5,216 nucleotides of DNA from an uncultured Acidimicrobiia bacterium (GTDB taxonomy: Bacteria; Actinomycetota; Acidimicrobiia; Spongiisociales; JAENVV01): NCBI GenBank assembly GCA_905480085.1, contig CAJQPD010000144.1:1-5216 (forward strand), written 5' to 3'. Below the pieces are notes generated by a model that was not told the origin of the DNA, searched no databases, and saw only the letters and a program-made list of their open reading frames with translations. Of the stretch, positions 1 through 5,216 are shown piece by piece (the stretch's first letter is position 1; every line of letters starts with the position of its first letter). The translations under genes and the position numbers were made by a program.

Positions 1-1
1 G

Positions 2-988
2 CTCGTGTACGAAGGCGACCAGGCCATCGTTCAGGCCACTATCACAAACAACGGTCGATTCCGGGTTATCAATCCGACGGTAGAGGATGAAGTGGCGGGA
101 CTGGGCGCCGCACGTTTCCATGCGTCGGCCATCAAAGCCGAAGAGTCCGTCGTGGCCAACTACCAGATCGTATGCCGCCCAAGAGGCATCTACACGGTCG
201 GACCGGCAGTGTTGGTTCTGCAGGATCCGTTCCTGTTCGCCAAGCGTCGCTCAATCGTGGGATCGTCTGACCGCCTCGTGGTTTACCCCGAAGTGGAGCG
301 ACTGACCGGGTTTCCAATCGTGCGAGGCCGGGATCCCGCGGTGCATGCCTCCCGACCCGAGTTCTCCCATCGTGGCGGCGAGGACTTCTTTACCATTCGC
401 GAGTACCGGACCGGCGACGACCTCCGCCGGGTGCATTGGCCAACATCGGCCAAACGCGATCAGCTGATGATCCGCCAGTTGGAAACGCCATGGCAATCCC
501 AGGCGCTGGTGATGCTCGACGTTCGCGCCAGCGCCTACTCGTCGCCTGCCGCTTTCGAAAAAGCCGTGAAGGGGGCGGCCTCGGTAACCAGCCACCTGTT
601 CAGTTCTGGCTTCGAGACGTCCGTATGGACCGGAGTCGTCGCTCTCAACCCTGGAGAGCCTTACGCAAAAATCATGGAAACATTGGCCGTCGTGCGACCC
701 TCAACCACGTTCGACATAGTCGCCGCGGCCAGTCGACTCCAAAAATCGGGTCGGGGCGGGGCGCTCATCATCGTCACCGGGCGCCCTGACGATGACCTCA
801 TCGCAGCTCATCGGCTGCTCAGTCGTGATTATCCATCGACGATCGCTCTCACCGTCTCTGCCGGTTCCGAGGCCGTCTCATTCCAACAACTCGGCGCGGT
901 AACGCTAAACGTCGAAACCGACCAGTCCTGGGCCGCCGCCTGGCTCACTGCCACGAATCCGTCATGGTCTACCGTTTCAGCCGACTGA
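2..988 (+). CDS. DUF58 domain-containing protein (5' end outside window)
   Basis: The reading frame is open to the left edge, so the GTG at 5 is probably internal. DUF58 proteins are usually about 400 residues with two N-terminal membrane helices; here 328 residues are visible and the helices are missing. The first ~95 visible residues look like the beta-rich segment that precedes the core (EGDQAIVQATITNNG). The family signature follows at residues 124-158 counted from the GTG: GGEDFFTIREYRTGDDLRRV, then HW and SAKR. Next comes a von Willebrand A-like fold whose first strand ends in LDVRAS (nucleotides 515-532). That is D-x-R-x-S rather than the canonical metal-site D-x-S-x-S, so metal binding is doubtful. 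The gene ends 25 bases inside the transglutaminase gene, which implies one operon with translational coupling. A moxR ATPase gene is expected upstream but not visible. Family assignment is firm; the molecular role is not established, and envelope-stress or complex-assembly functions are only suggested for relatives. Confidence 0.93.
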   Translation, partial: LVYEGDQAIVQATITNNGRFRVINPTVEDEVAGLGAARFHASAIKAEESVVANYQIVCRPRGIYTVGPAVLVLQDPFLFAKRRSIVGSSDRLVVYPEVERLTGFPIVRGRDPAVHASRPEFSHRGGEDFFTIREYRTGDDLRRVHWPTSAKRDQLMIRQLETPWQSQALVMLDVRASAYSSPAAFEKAVKGAASVTSHLFSSGFETSVWTGVVALNPGEPYAKIMETLAVVRPSTTFDIVAAASRLQKSGRGGALIIVTGRPDDDLIAAHRLLSRDYPSTIALTVSAGSEAVSFQQLGAVTLNVETDQSWAAAWLTATNPSWSTVSAD

Positions 989-3303
989 TACTCCTCCTGT
1001 CGGTGGCCTTTGCCGTCCTGCGGCTGGGCAGCCTGCTCAGGCCGGCCGAATCTGGCCCACCCTGGCAACTCGTGCTCGGCGCAGCCTTCTTGATGGGTTC
1101 GGCCATCACCTGGCTCGTGGTGAACGCCCGGCTTACCTCGATGTCCTACTTCACCGCCAATCTGCTCGGCTATGTGCTCGCCTCGCTCCGCATCATGGCC
1201 CCGACCACGCTCATGTTCGGAATTCTTCCCACCGGCGCCACCCGGGAAGTTCTAATCGACGAACTGGATTTCGCCATCGAGCTCATCCGATTTGGTTCAA
1301 CCCCGGTCCTCCCGGTCCGCGGCCTCATCGCGGTGATTGCCCTGGCGTTCTGGATTTTCGGGGCGTTGGGGACGTGGGGCCTCGCATCCCGGCGGCCCGC
1401 CTGGGCACTGCTACCACCCCTCATGCTCGGTCTCCAGCTCGCCACGATCGACCGGCTCCCCAGTCGCACGAGCTTGATGATGGCTTTCGCCTTGCTGGTC
1501 GCTTTGAGTCTCCTGGCGATCGCGGTCGATGAGCGCCGGCAAGGGACCGGCCGTCTCCGGGACCGACAAGGCGGCGCCAGGCCCCGCACCGGACTTTCAG
1601 TTTCGGTCGTGACCGTGGTGGCGATCGTGGCCGCTGCCGTCATCGGCAGCACCACATTGGCCGGACTCGTACCGGCTTCCGGGCTGCTCGAGTGGCGCTC
1701 CCGCTCCGGCCTCGGCGGTGGTATCTACGGCGGAGTGTCGTACAACCTGTTTGTGTCAATAACCCAATCCGACCTCCTCTCGTTGAGCGCTGAACCAGTG
1801 TTTATAGCCCGGGTGGCCGGTCCGGTCGATCCCGGTTCGCTCTATTGGAAGCTCATCAGTCTTGAGAAGTTCGACGGGACGAACTGGTATCCGGGCGACC
1901 AGGGATTCACGCGACCTGCCGGTTCGCTTGGGTACGGAAGCGATGATCACAAGTATCAGGGCAGCACCGTCTCCATGGCACAGGTGATACAAATCCTCCA
2001 ACTCAGGGCGAACTATCTGCCGGCACTCGCTGGCGTATCCGCCATGGAGTCCGACAACCGACTGCTCGACGAATCGTTCTCGGTACGCGAAGACGGCTCG
2101 CTTCGATTCGACGCACGGACGTTTTCAGGACTGGCCTACGATGTCGAGTCCCAGGTACCAAACGACTCGATCGCTGCCCTCGCCACCCTGCCGGGCGGAG
2201 GCTTGTCTCCGCTGTTCGAGGCGGCCGGTGAAGCCGGGCTCTTCCAGGCCATCGCTGTTGCGACTTCGGAACGATTCCGCCCGGCCGATCTCGGCGAATA
2301 CACCGACCTGCCAACCGACCTCGACCCTCGTATCGCGGACCTGGCCAAAGACCTCACGGCGGATGCCACCACACCGTTCGAACGAGCGGTATTACTGGAG
2401 GCCTTCTTCCGGGACCCGGTCCAGTTCTCGTACTCGGTCGACATCGAGGCCGGCCACTCGGCCACCACCCTGGCCGATTGGTTGCTTGATAGCAGCAGCC
2501 CAAATTTCCGGATCGGCTACTGCGAGCAATTCGCCACGAGCATGGCCGTTATGGCTCGAGAGCTCGGCATTCCATCGAGAGTCTCCCTCGGCTTCACACC
2601 CGGCGAGGTTGACGAGGATGGTCTGGTTATCGTCCGTCAACGCAATGCACACGCCTGGGTCGAGTTGTGGATGGACGGCCACGGTTGGGTGGGGTTTGAT
2701 CCCACGCCGAGATCGGACGGCATCAACCCGGCGACGAATCTCGGGTTCGATCCTCGTACCGTGACTCTCCCGGCCCTCGACCCGGCCGACCCGAACCTCG
2801 CCCCAGGCCAGACACCACAGGACATCCAGGATCTACTGGACCGGATCAATGACAACCCGGATGCCAGCCCCATCGTGCCCCTTCCGACAACACGGGGACC
2901 GCTGTCGATCCCGAATCCCGTATGGTGGGTGTTCGGAGCCCTCCTGGCAATGTCGCTCATCCCCGCATCAAAGACGCTCCGCCGAAGGGGCCGCAGAAAG
3001 CAGGCTCTCTCGGGCGACATCCGGGCGGCCTGGTCGGACATCTTCGACCGCCTCGTTGATCTCAAACATCCGGTCTCAGGGCATCTCACTCCGGCCGAAC
3101 TAGCCCGTAACACCGAACCATCCCTGGTTCCATTCGCCATGGCCTACGGCGCTGTCACATATGGCCCAGACCGACCCACCGGGCAGGCAGAGCGTCAAAG
3201 AAACATCTCGCTTTTTACCCACGCCGACAGCTGGATAAAGGCCAAGCACACCAGAAGTGAACGCCTGCGGGCCTTGTGGAATATCCGATCGGCGAGAAGC
3301 TAG
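964..3303 (+). CDS. TgpA-like membrane protein with extracytoplasmic transglutaminase domain
   Basis: This is a complete 779-residue protein. Residues 1-235 hold six or seven hydrophobic segments (about 7-24, 34-54, 66-88, 117-138, 146-161 weak, 168-187, 211-234), matching the TgpA N-terminal region. The typical linker YWKLISLEKFDGTNW lies at 294-308. The transglutaminase core spans about 465-585 with a full papain-like triad: Cys520 in GYCEQFATSMAVMARELGIP, His563 in RNAHAWVELW and Asp579 in GFDPTPR. A Pro/Asp-rich stalk (590-650) leads to one helix (about 653-670), a basic stop-transfer run (KTLRRRGRRK) and a cytoplasmic DUF4129-like tail, so the catalytic domain should lie outside the membrane. 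The ATG at 964 is chosen because it keeps the first helix and overlaps the DUF58 gene. No good Shine-Dalgarno sequence precedes it, which fits coupled translation. An intact triad suggests a cysteine peptidase or transglutaminase acting at the envelope; the substrate is unknown. Confidence 0.95.
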   Translation: MVYRFSRLILLLSVAFAVLRLGSLLRPAESGPPWQLVLGAAFLMGSAITWLVVNARLTSMSYFTANLLGYVLASLRIMAPTTLMFGILPTGATREVLIDELDFAIELIRFGSTPVLPVRGLIAVIALAFWIFGALGTWGLASRRPAWALLPPLMLGLQLATIDRLPSRTSLMMAFALLVALSLLAIAVDERRQGTGRLRDRQGGARPRTGLSVSVVTVVAIVAAAVIGSTTLAGLVPASGLLEWRSRSGLGGGIYGGVSYNLFVSITQSDLLSLSAEPVFIARVAGPVDPGSLYWKLISLEKFDGTNWYPGDQGFTRPAGSLGYGSDDHKYQGSTVSMAQVIQILQLRANYLPALAGVSAMESDNRLLDESFSVREDGSLRFDARTFSGLAYDVESQVPNDSIAALATLPGGGLSPLFEAAGEAGLFQAIAVATSERFRPADLGEYTDLPTDLDPRIADLAKDLTADATTPFERAVLLEAFFRDPVQFSYSVDIEAGHSATTLADWLLDSSSPNFRIGYCEQFATSMAVMARELGIPSRVSLGFTPGEVDEDGLVIVRQRNAHAWVELWMDGHGWVGFDPTPRSDGINPATNLGFDPRTVTLPALDPADPNLAPGQTPQDIQDLLDRINDNPDASPIVPLPTTRGPLSIPNPVWWVFGALLAMSLIPASKTLRRRGRRKQALSGDIRAAWSDIFDRLVDLKHPVSGHLTPAELARNTEPSLVPFAMAYGAVTYGPDRPTGQAERQRNISLFTHADSWIKAKHTRSERLRALWNIRSARS
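3300..3303. other. Shared CTAG: overlapping opposing stop codons
   Basis: The + strand transglutaminase gene stops with TAG at 3301-3303 and the - strand regulator gene stops with TAG at 3302-3300. The palindrome CTAG therefore terminates both reading frames. There is no intergenic space between the two convergent genes, so any transcription terminator must lie inside the 3' end of one of them. Confidence 0.95.
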
Positions 3304-3782
3304 CCGGAGGCGGCATCTTCTCCGCCAAGGCGGAGAATGTCCAGGAACCGTTCACGGTCGAGCTCAAAGCGAGTTACGTCATCTTCGACTGCCCGGGCAA
3401 TCTCATCAATCGCCACAAAAAAGGCCAGCTGACCCGACTTCAGCGCGTCAAGAAGCTGATCATCGTCGTGCGCCACCCGAAAAATCGATACGCCATCGGT
3501 GACAAGTTTCACATCGGCAAGATGAGTTTCCATGTCGGCATTTCGACGCAAATAGTCCCACGCACGCCGGACCCGCTGGACGGACATGCCGTTGTCAAGC
3601 AGGCTCCGTACGACCCGAAGAGCGACAAGATCACGAAACGAATACAGACGACGAACGCCCGGACGACCACCAGTCGATTGAATCGATGGTCGGACCAGAT
3701 CGACGCGATCCCAATAACGAAGCTGATGCAATGAACAGTTCGTCAGTTTTGACGACTGCTGCGCCGAATAACCCTCTTCCAA
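3300..3782 (-). CDS. MerR-family transcriptional regulator
   Basis: This 160-residue protein has a MerR winged-helix DNA-binding domain. The recognition region is YSAQQSSKLTNCSLHQLRYW (5-24) followed by DRVDLVRPS; the wing and second helix pair are RRLYSFRDLVALRVVRSLL (44-62) and NGMSVQRVRRAWDYLRRN (64-81). The remaining ~80 residues form a small C-terminal domain (about 85-148) containing KLVTDGVSIFRV and LKSGQLAFFVAIDEI. The only cysteine is Cys16 in the DNA-binding part, so it does not resemble the metal-sensing members that bind through C-terminal cysteines. The start is TTG at 3782, supported by GGAG five bases upstream and by the alignment of the helix-turn-helix to the N-terminus; the nearby ATG at 3787 is out of frame. 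It faces the transglutaminase gene tail to tail and lies downstream of the DUF3040 gene in the same direction after a 150-base gap. The ligand and target promoter are unknown; no divergent target gene is adjacent. Confidence 0.9.
   Translation of the reverse strand: MEEGYSAQQSSKLTNCSLHQLRYWDRVDLVRPSIQSTGGRPGVRRLYSFRDLVALRVVRSLLDNGMSVQRVRRAWDYLRRNADMETHLADVKLVTDGVSIFRVAHDDDQLLDALKSGQLAFFVAIDEIARAVEDDVTRFELDRERFLDILRLGGEDAASG
3318..3337. terminator. Perfect 9-bp hairpin, candidate terminator between convergent genes
   Basis: TTCTCCGCC (3318-3326) and its exact reverse complement GGCGGAGAA (3329-3337) are separated by AA. In RNA this would form at least an 8-bp stem with a four-base loop. It starts 14 bases after the transglutaminase stop and lies within the last codons of the MerR gene. 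No run of T follows on either strand, so it is not a textbook intrinsic terminator. Actinobacterial terminators often lack a U-tract, and symmetry would let it act in both directions. Part of the symmetry falls in coding sequence for the regulator's tail (LRLGGEDAAS), so chance is possible. Confidence 0.45.
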
Positions 3783-3787
3783 GACAT

Positions 3788-3791
3788 CTCC
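3788..3791 (-). promoter_or_regulatory. Ribosome binding site that sets the TTG start of the MerR gene
   Basis: The - strand reads GGAG, then five bases, then TTG. This is the only Shine-Dalgarno-like sequence well placed for the frame. It favours TTG at 3782 over the out-of-frame ATG at 3787-3785, which sits only one base from the GGA. Confidence 0.7.
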
Positions 3792-3844
3792 AAAAACCAG
3801 TCGCGGCGATGTAACAGGTCCCGCGTTTTGCCTCCGTAAACCCG

Positions 3845-3859
3845 ATGAGTCATGCTCAT
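3845..3859. repeat. 15-bp dyad ATGAG-N5-CTCAT, possible operator
   Basis: ATGAG (3845-3849) and CTCAT (3855-3859) are exact reverse complements around a five-base centre, TCATG. The dyad lies 63 bases upstream of the MerR start codon. MerR proteins bind dyads as dimers and commonly regulate their own genes, so an autoregulatory operator is conceivable. The half-sites are short, and the dyad does not sit between a clear -35/-10 pair with the usual long MerR spacer. Confidence 0.25.
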
Positions 3860-3874
3860 AAGGCCCGGATCGAT

Positions 3875-3902
3875 ACCCTAGCGTAACTTATCAGGGTGTG
3901 AT
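3875..3902 (-). promoter_or_regulatory. Weak candidate promoter for the MerR gene
   Basis: On the - strand, ATCACA (3902-3897, four of six matches to TTGACA) is followed after 16 bases by TAGGGT (3880-3875, fitting the TANNNT pattern of actinobacterial housekeeping promoters). It would give an untranslated leader of roughly 85 bases. An overlapping alternative is the extended -10-like TGATAAGTT (3893-3885), which has no matching -35. Read-through from the DUF3040 gene is also possible. Confidence 0.25.
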
Positions 3903-3917
3903 TCCGTAAGAACAGGT

Positions 3918-3932
3918 TCGTTTAAGAAACGA
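3918..3932. repeat. 6-bp inverted repeat directly after the DUF3040 stop
   Basis: TCGTTT (3918-3923) and AAACGA (3927-3932) are exact reverse complements with a three-base loop, abutting the DUF3040 stop codon at 3935-3933. The stem is AT-rich and no T-tract follows on the - strand, so it would be at best a weak terminator. It could equally be a protein-binding dyad or chance. Confidence 0.25.
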
Positions 3933-4241
3933 TCAATCTTCGGCGCGGACATCGGTTGAGTGGCGCCGATCGAGAACTTTGGGCCGCCTCCCTTGCACGA
4001 TGGCAAACACCGAACCAACCATGACGACGAACCCGACCGATGCCACGATCGTGTCCTTTGGAAACATGTAAACCAGGAAGACCAGTCCTATAACGGCTAA
4101 AACACCAGCGATCCGCAACCGTCCAACGGTCATCGGCACGCGCACGATATTGCGGACAGCGTCCGCCAAGTCCGGATCTTCGTCGTAGAACTGACGTTCT
4201 ATCTCGTCGAGGATCCGCTGCTCTCGATCATCAAGGCCCAT
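3933..4241 (-). CDS. DUF3040 small membrane protein
   Basis: This 102-residue protein has the DUF3040 hallmarks. A charged N-terminal segment (EQRILDEIERQF then YDEDPDLADAVR, residues 7-30) precedes two adjacent hydrophobic helices at about 42-60 (AGVLAVIGLVFLVYMF) and 64-83 (TIVASVGFVVMVGSVFAIVQ), followed by a basic, polar tail (RRPKVLDRRH). Both ends probably face the cytoplasm. Length and architecture fit the family, which is essentially actinobacterial and often encoded next to dinB and near mraZ of the division cluster; its biochemical function is unknown. The ATG at 4241 is preceded by GGAG at a nine-base spacing. The gene lies 38 bases after the dinB stop in the same direction and could be co-transcribed with it, though a -10-like element in that gap may give it its own promoter. 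Confidence 0.92.
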   Translation of the reverse strand: MGLDDREQRILDEIERQFYDEDPDLADAVRNIVRVPMTVGRLRIAGVLAVIGLVFLVYMFPKDTIVASVGFVVMVGSVFAIVQGRRPKVLDRRHSTDVRAED

Positions 4242-4250
4242 TTCTGCATA

Positions 4251-4254
4251 CTCC
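4251..4254 (-). promoter_or_regulatory. Ribosome binding site of the DUF3040 gene
   Basis: GGAG on the - strand, nine bases before the ATG at 4241. A second ATG at 4249-4247 is out of frame and lies one base from the GGAG, too close to be used. This supports the start chosen for the DUF3040 protein. Confidence 0.65.
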
Positions 4255-4271
4255 GAAAACGTCGTTGGGCC

Positions 4272-4299
4272 AGTATACGTCAGCCCGCAGCTATATCGG
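4272..4299 (-). promoter_or_regulatory. Candidate promoter for the DUF3040 gene, overlapping the dinB 3' end
   Basis: On the - strand, TATACT (4277-4272) matches the -10 consensus at five of six positions and sits inside the palindrome GTATAC. The best -35 is CCGATA (4299-4294, three of six) at 16-base spacing, inside the last dinB codons. Initiation near 4265 would give a leader of about 24 bases holding the ribosome binding site. It is a sequence match only; the -35 is poor. Confidence 0.35.
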
Positions 4300-5216
4300 A
4301 GGTAGGGTTTTCCTTTTTCTGATGCACGACGGCGGGGACGACTGCGTCGTGTCCGTAACGGTCCCGGATCTCGCCGACCGCCTCGGCCAGGTCATCCCAG
4401 CTCGCGGGTCTGTCCGTGGCAAGTTGATGGACGGCCTGGGAAGTCGGAACCAGGGCCGATCCGCCAACTCCGATCAACCGGACCCTTCGCCCCTGAATAC
4501 CCGCTCGATCAAGTAACTGAACCGCCGCGTTCATGAGATCCTGCCCGACTGCCGTCGGAGATGGCAGTGTCAGCGATCGACTGATCGTTTCAAAGCTATC
4601 GAAGCGAATCTTGATCGACACCGTCTTGGCCTCCATGTGGGCTTGCCGCAGGCGCGTGGAGAGGCGATCGGCGTGTCGTTTTACCTCGTTTCGGATCTCC
4701 TCGTCAGATTGAAGATCCTCGTCGTAGGTTTGCTCATTTGAAATCGACTTGGCCTCACCGTGCGACTCGACGACCCGATCGTCGATACCCATTGACAGCC
4801 GATAGAGGGAGCTCCCCGCAGACCTCCCGAACGTCCGCTGCAAGGCCCTGTCACCGACCCCGGCAAGGTCACCGATGGTTTGCACGCCCAATCGCTCAAG
4901 CCCCGCGTACGTGGCTTCCCCGACCCCCCACATGGCCCGAACATCAAACGCGTGGAGCAATGCCAGCTGACGTTCCGCCTCCATGACAAATATCCCATCC
5001 GGTTTTGCTTTGCCACTGGCCAGCTTGGCAAGGAATTTGTTCGAGGCGATGCCGCATGAGGCAGGAATTCCAACCTCATGCCTGATCCGCTTGCGAAGGT
5101 GAACCGCCACGGATCGGCTGTGCGGATAGAGCAAAGTGAGACCCGACACGTCGAGAAAGGCCTCATCGATGCTCAGCCGCTCGACAACCGGTACCTCCTC
5201 TTCTACCAGCGAGAAG
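4280..5216 (-). CDS. dinB: DNA polymerase IV, Y-family translesion polymerase (5' end outside window)
   Basis: The frame stays open to the right edge, so the GTG at 5149 is internal and 311 C-terminal residues are visible. Numbering from the edge, the catalytic palm motif ERLSIDEAFLDVSG lies at 12-25, with metal-binding Asp17 and Glu18. By comparison with E. coli DinB (D103/E104), about 85 N-terminal residues are missing, including the first catalytic Asp and the steric gate. GIASNKFLAKLASGKAKPDG (55-74) is the Pol IV palm signature. MWGVGEATYAGLERLGVQTI (95-114) is the thumb helix-hairpin-helix. SISNEQTYDEDL (157-168) opens the little-finger domain, which continues to about VVPAVV. The enzyme copies past damaged template bases with low fidelity. 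The C-terminal region where actinobacterial homologues often carry a clamp-binding QLSLF-type motif reads QLATD (4426-4412), and the end (QKKENPTSDIAAG) has no clear replacement. The gene is followed 38 bases later by the DUF3040 gene on the same strand. Confidence 0.95.
   Translation of the reverse strand, partial: FSLVEEEVPVVERLSIDEAFLDVSGLTLLYPHSRSVAVHLRKRIRHEVGIPASCGIASNKFLAKLASGKAKPDGIFVMEAERQLALLHAFDVRAMWGVGEATYAGLERLGVQTIGDLAGVGDRALQRTFGRSAGSSLYRLSMGIDDRVVESHGEAKSISNEQTYDEDLQSDEEIRNEVKRHADRLSTRLRQAHMEAKTVSIKIRFDSFETISRSLTLPSPTAVGQDLMNAAVQLLDRAGIQGRRVRLIGVGGSALVPTSQAVHQLATDRPASWDDLAEAVGEIRDRYGHDAVVPAVVHQKKENPTSDIAAG

Noticed and set aside
1304..1320. Short direct repeat CCCGGTCC/CCCGGTCC inside the transglutaminase gene
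   Set aside because: It is a brief GC-rich repeat in coding sequence, encoding part of a Pro/Val loop, with no sign of function or mobility.
1170..1655. 161-codon - strand open frame opposite the transmembrane region of the transglutaminase gene
   Set aside because: Composition is Arg/Ser/Ala-rich with no domain, as expected for the antisense of hydrophobic-helix codons.
2141..2764. 207-codon + strand open frame inside the transglutaminase gene
   Set aside because: It overlaps the catalytic domain in another frame. Its Arg/Ser/Pro-rich composition is typical of out-of-frame translation of GC-rich coding DNA.
3276..3734. 152-codon + strand open frame antisense to the MerR gene
   Set aside because: It lies almost entirely opposite a gene with a clear MerR domain. 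Its product is basic and low in recognisable structure, and it has no convincing ribosome binding site. It is a shadow frame.
4267..4286. GGGC...GCCC inverted repeat at the end of dinB as a terminator
   Set aside because: The stem is only 4 bp with a 12-base interior, and no T-tract follows. The centre is better explained as a -10-like element.
4681..5166. 161-codon - strand open frame within dinB in a different frame
   Set aside because: The overlapping frame carries every Pol IV motif, and this one carries none.
1..5216. CRISPR array, tRNA, rRNA, insertion sequence or phage attachment site
   Set aside because: No regularly spaced repeats, cloverleaf-like segments, transposase motifs or flanking target duplications were seen. 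Nearly all of the sequence is accounted for by five genes.

Overview
The window looks like a chromosomal housekeeping stretch from a moderately high-GC actinobacterium (roughly 60% GC by eye, not computed). The strongest taxonomic marker is a DUF3040 membrane protein, a family largely confined to Actinobacteria. The DUF58-transglutaminase pair and a DUF3040 gene next to dinB are also familiar actinobacterial arrangements, often found near the mraZ-rsmH-fts (dcw) cell-division cluster. I cannot assign a genus; a deep-branching, poorly cultured lineage such as Acidimicrobiia is only a guess.

Layout. On the + strand, a DUF58 protein with its 5' end outside the window (2-988) overlaps by 25 bases a complete 779-residue TgpA-like membrane protein with an extracytoplasmic transglutaminase domain (964-3303). 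On the - strand, reading from the right edge, are a dinB-type DNA polymerase IV whose N-terminus lies outside the window (5216-4280), a 102-residue DUF3040 protein (4241-3933) and a 160-residue MerR-family regulator with a TTG start (3782-3300). The two blocks converge: the transglutaminase and regulator genes share one CTAG tetranucleotide as their opposing stop codons. A perfect 9-bp inverted repeat lies 14 bases past the + strand stop, inside the end of the regulator gene.

Non-coding space is small. There are 38 bases between dinB and the DUF3040 gene, containing a candidate -10 element, and 150 bases between the DUF3040 and MerR genes, containing two short dyads and a weak candidate promoter for the regulator. 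No RNA gene, insertion sequence, CRISPR array or attachment site is visible.

How the genes may work together. DUF58 and TgpA-like proteins are usually encoded next to a MoxR AAA+ ATPase, which is expected just left of the window. That trio is generally thought of as an envelope-associated chaperone/protease-like system, although its substrates are mostly unknown. Pol IV is a translesion polymerase, and its link to DUF3040 is positional only. I do not see a clearly undescribed system. The more unusual points are the shared stop codons with the embedded hairpin, the lone MerR regulator between two conserved blocks, and a Pol IV tail whose expected clamp-binding motif looks degenerate.
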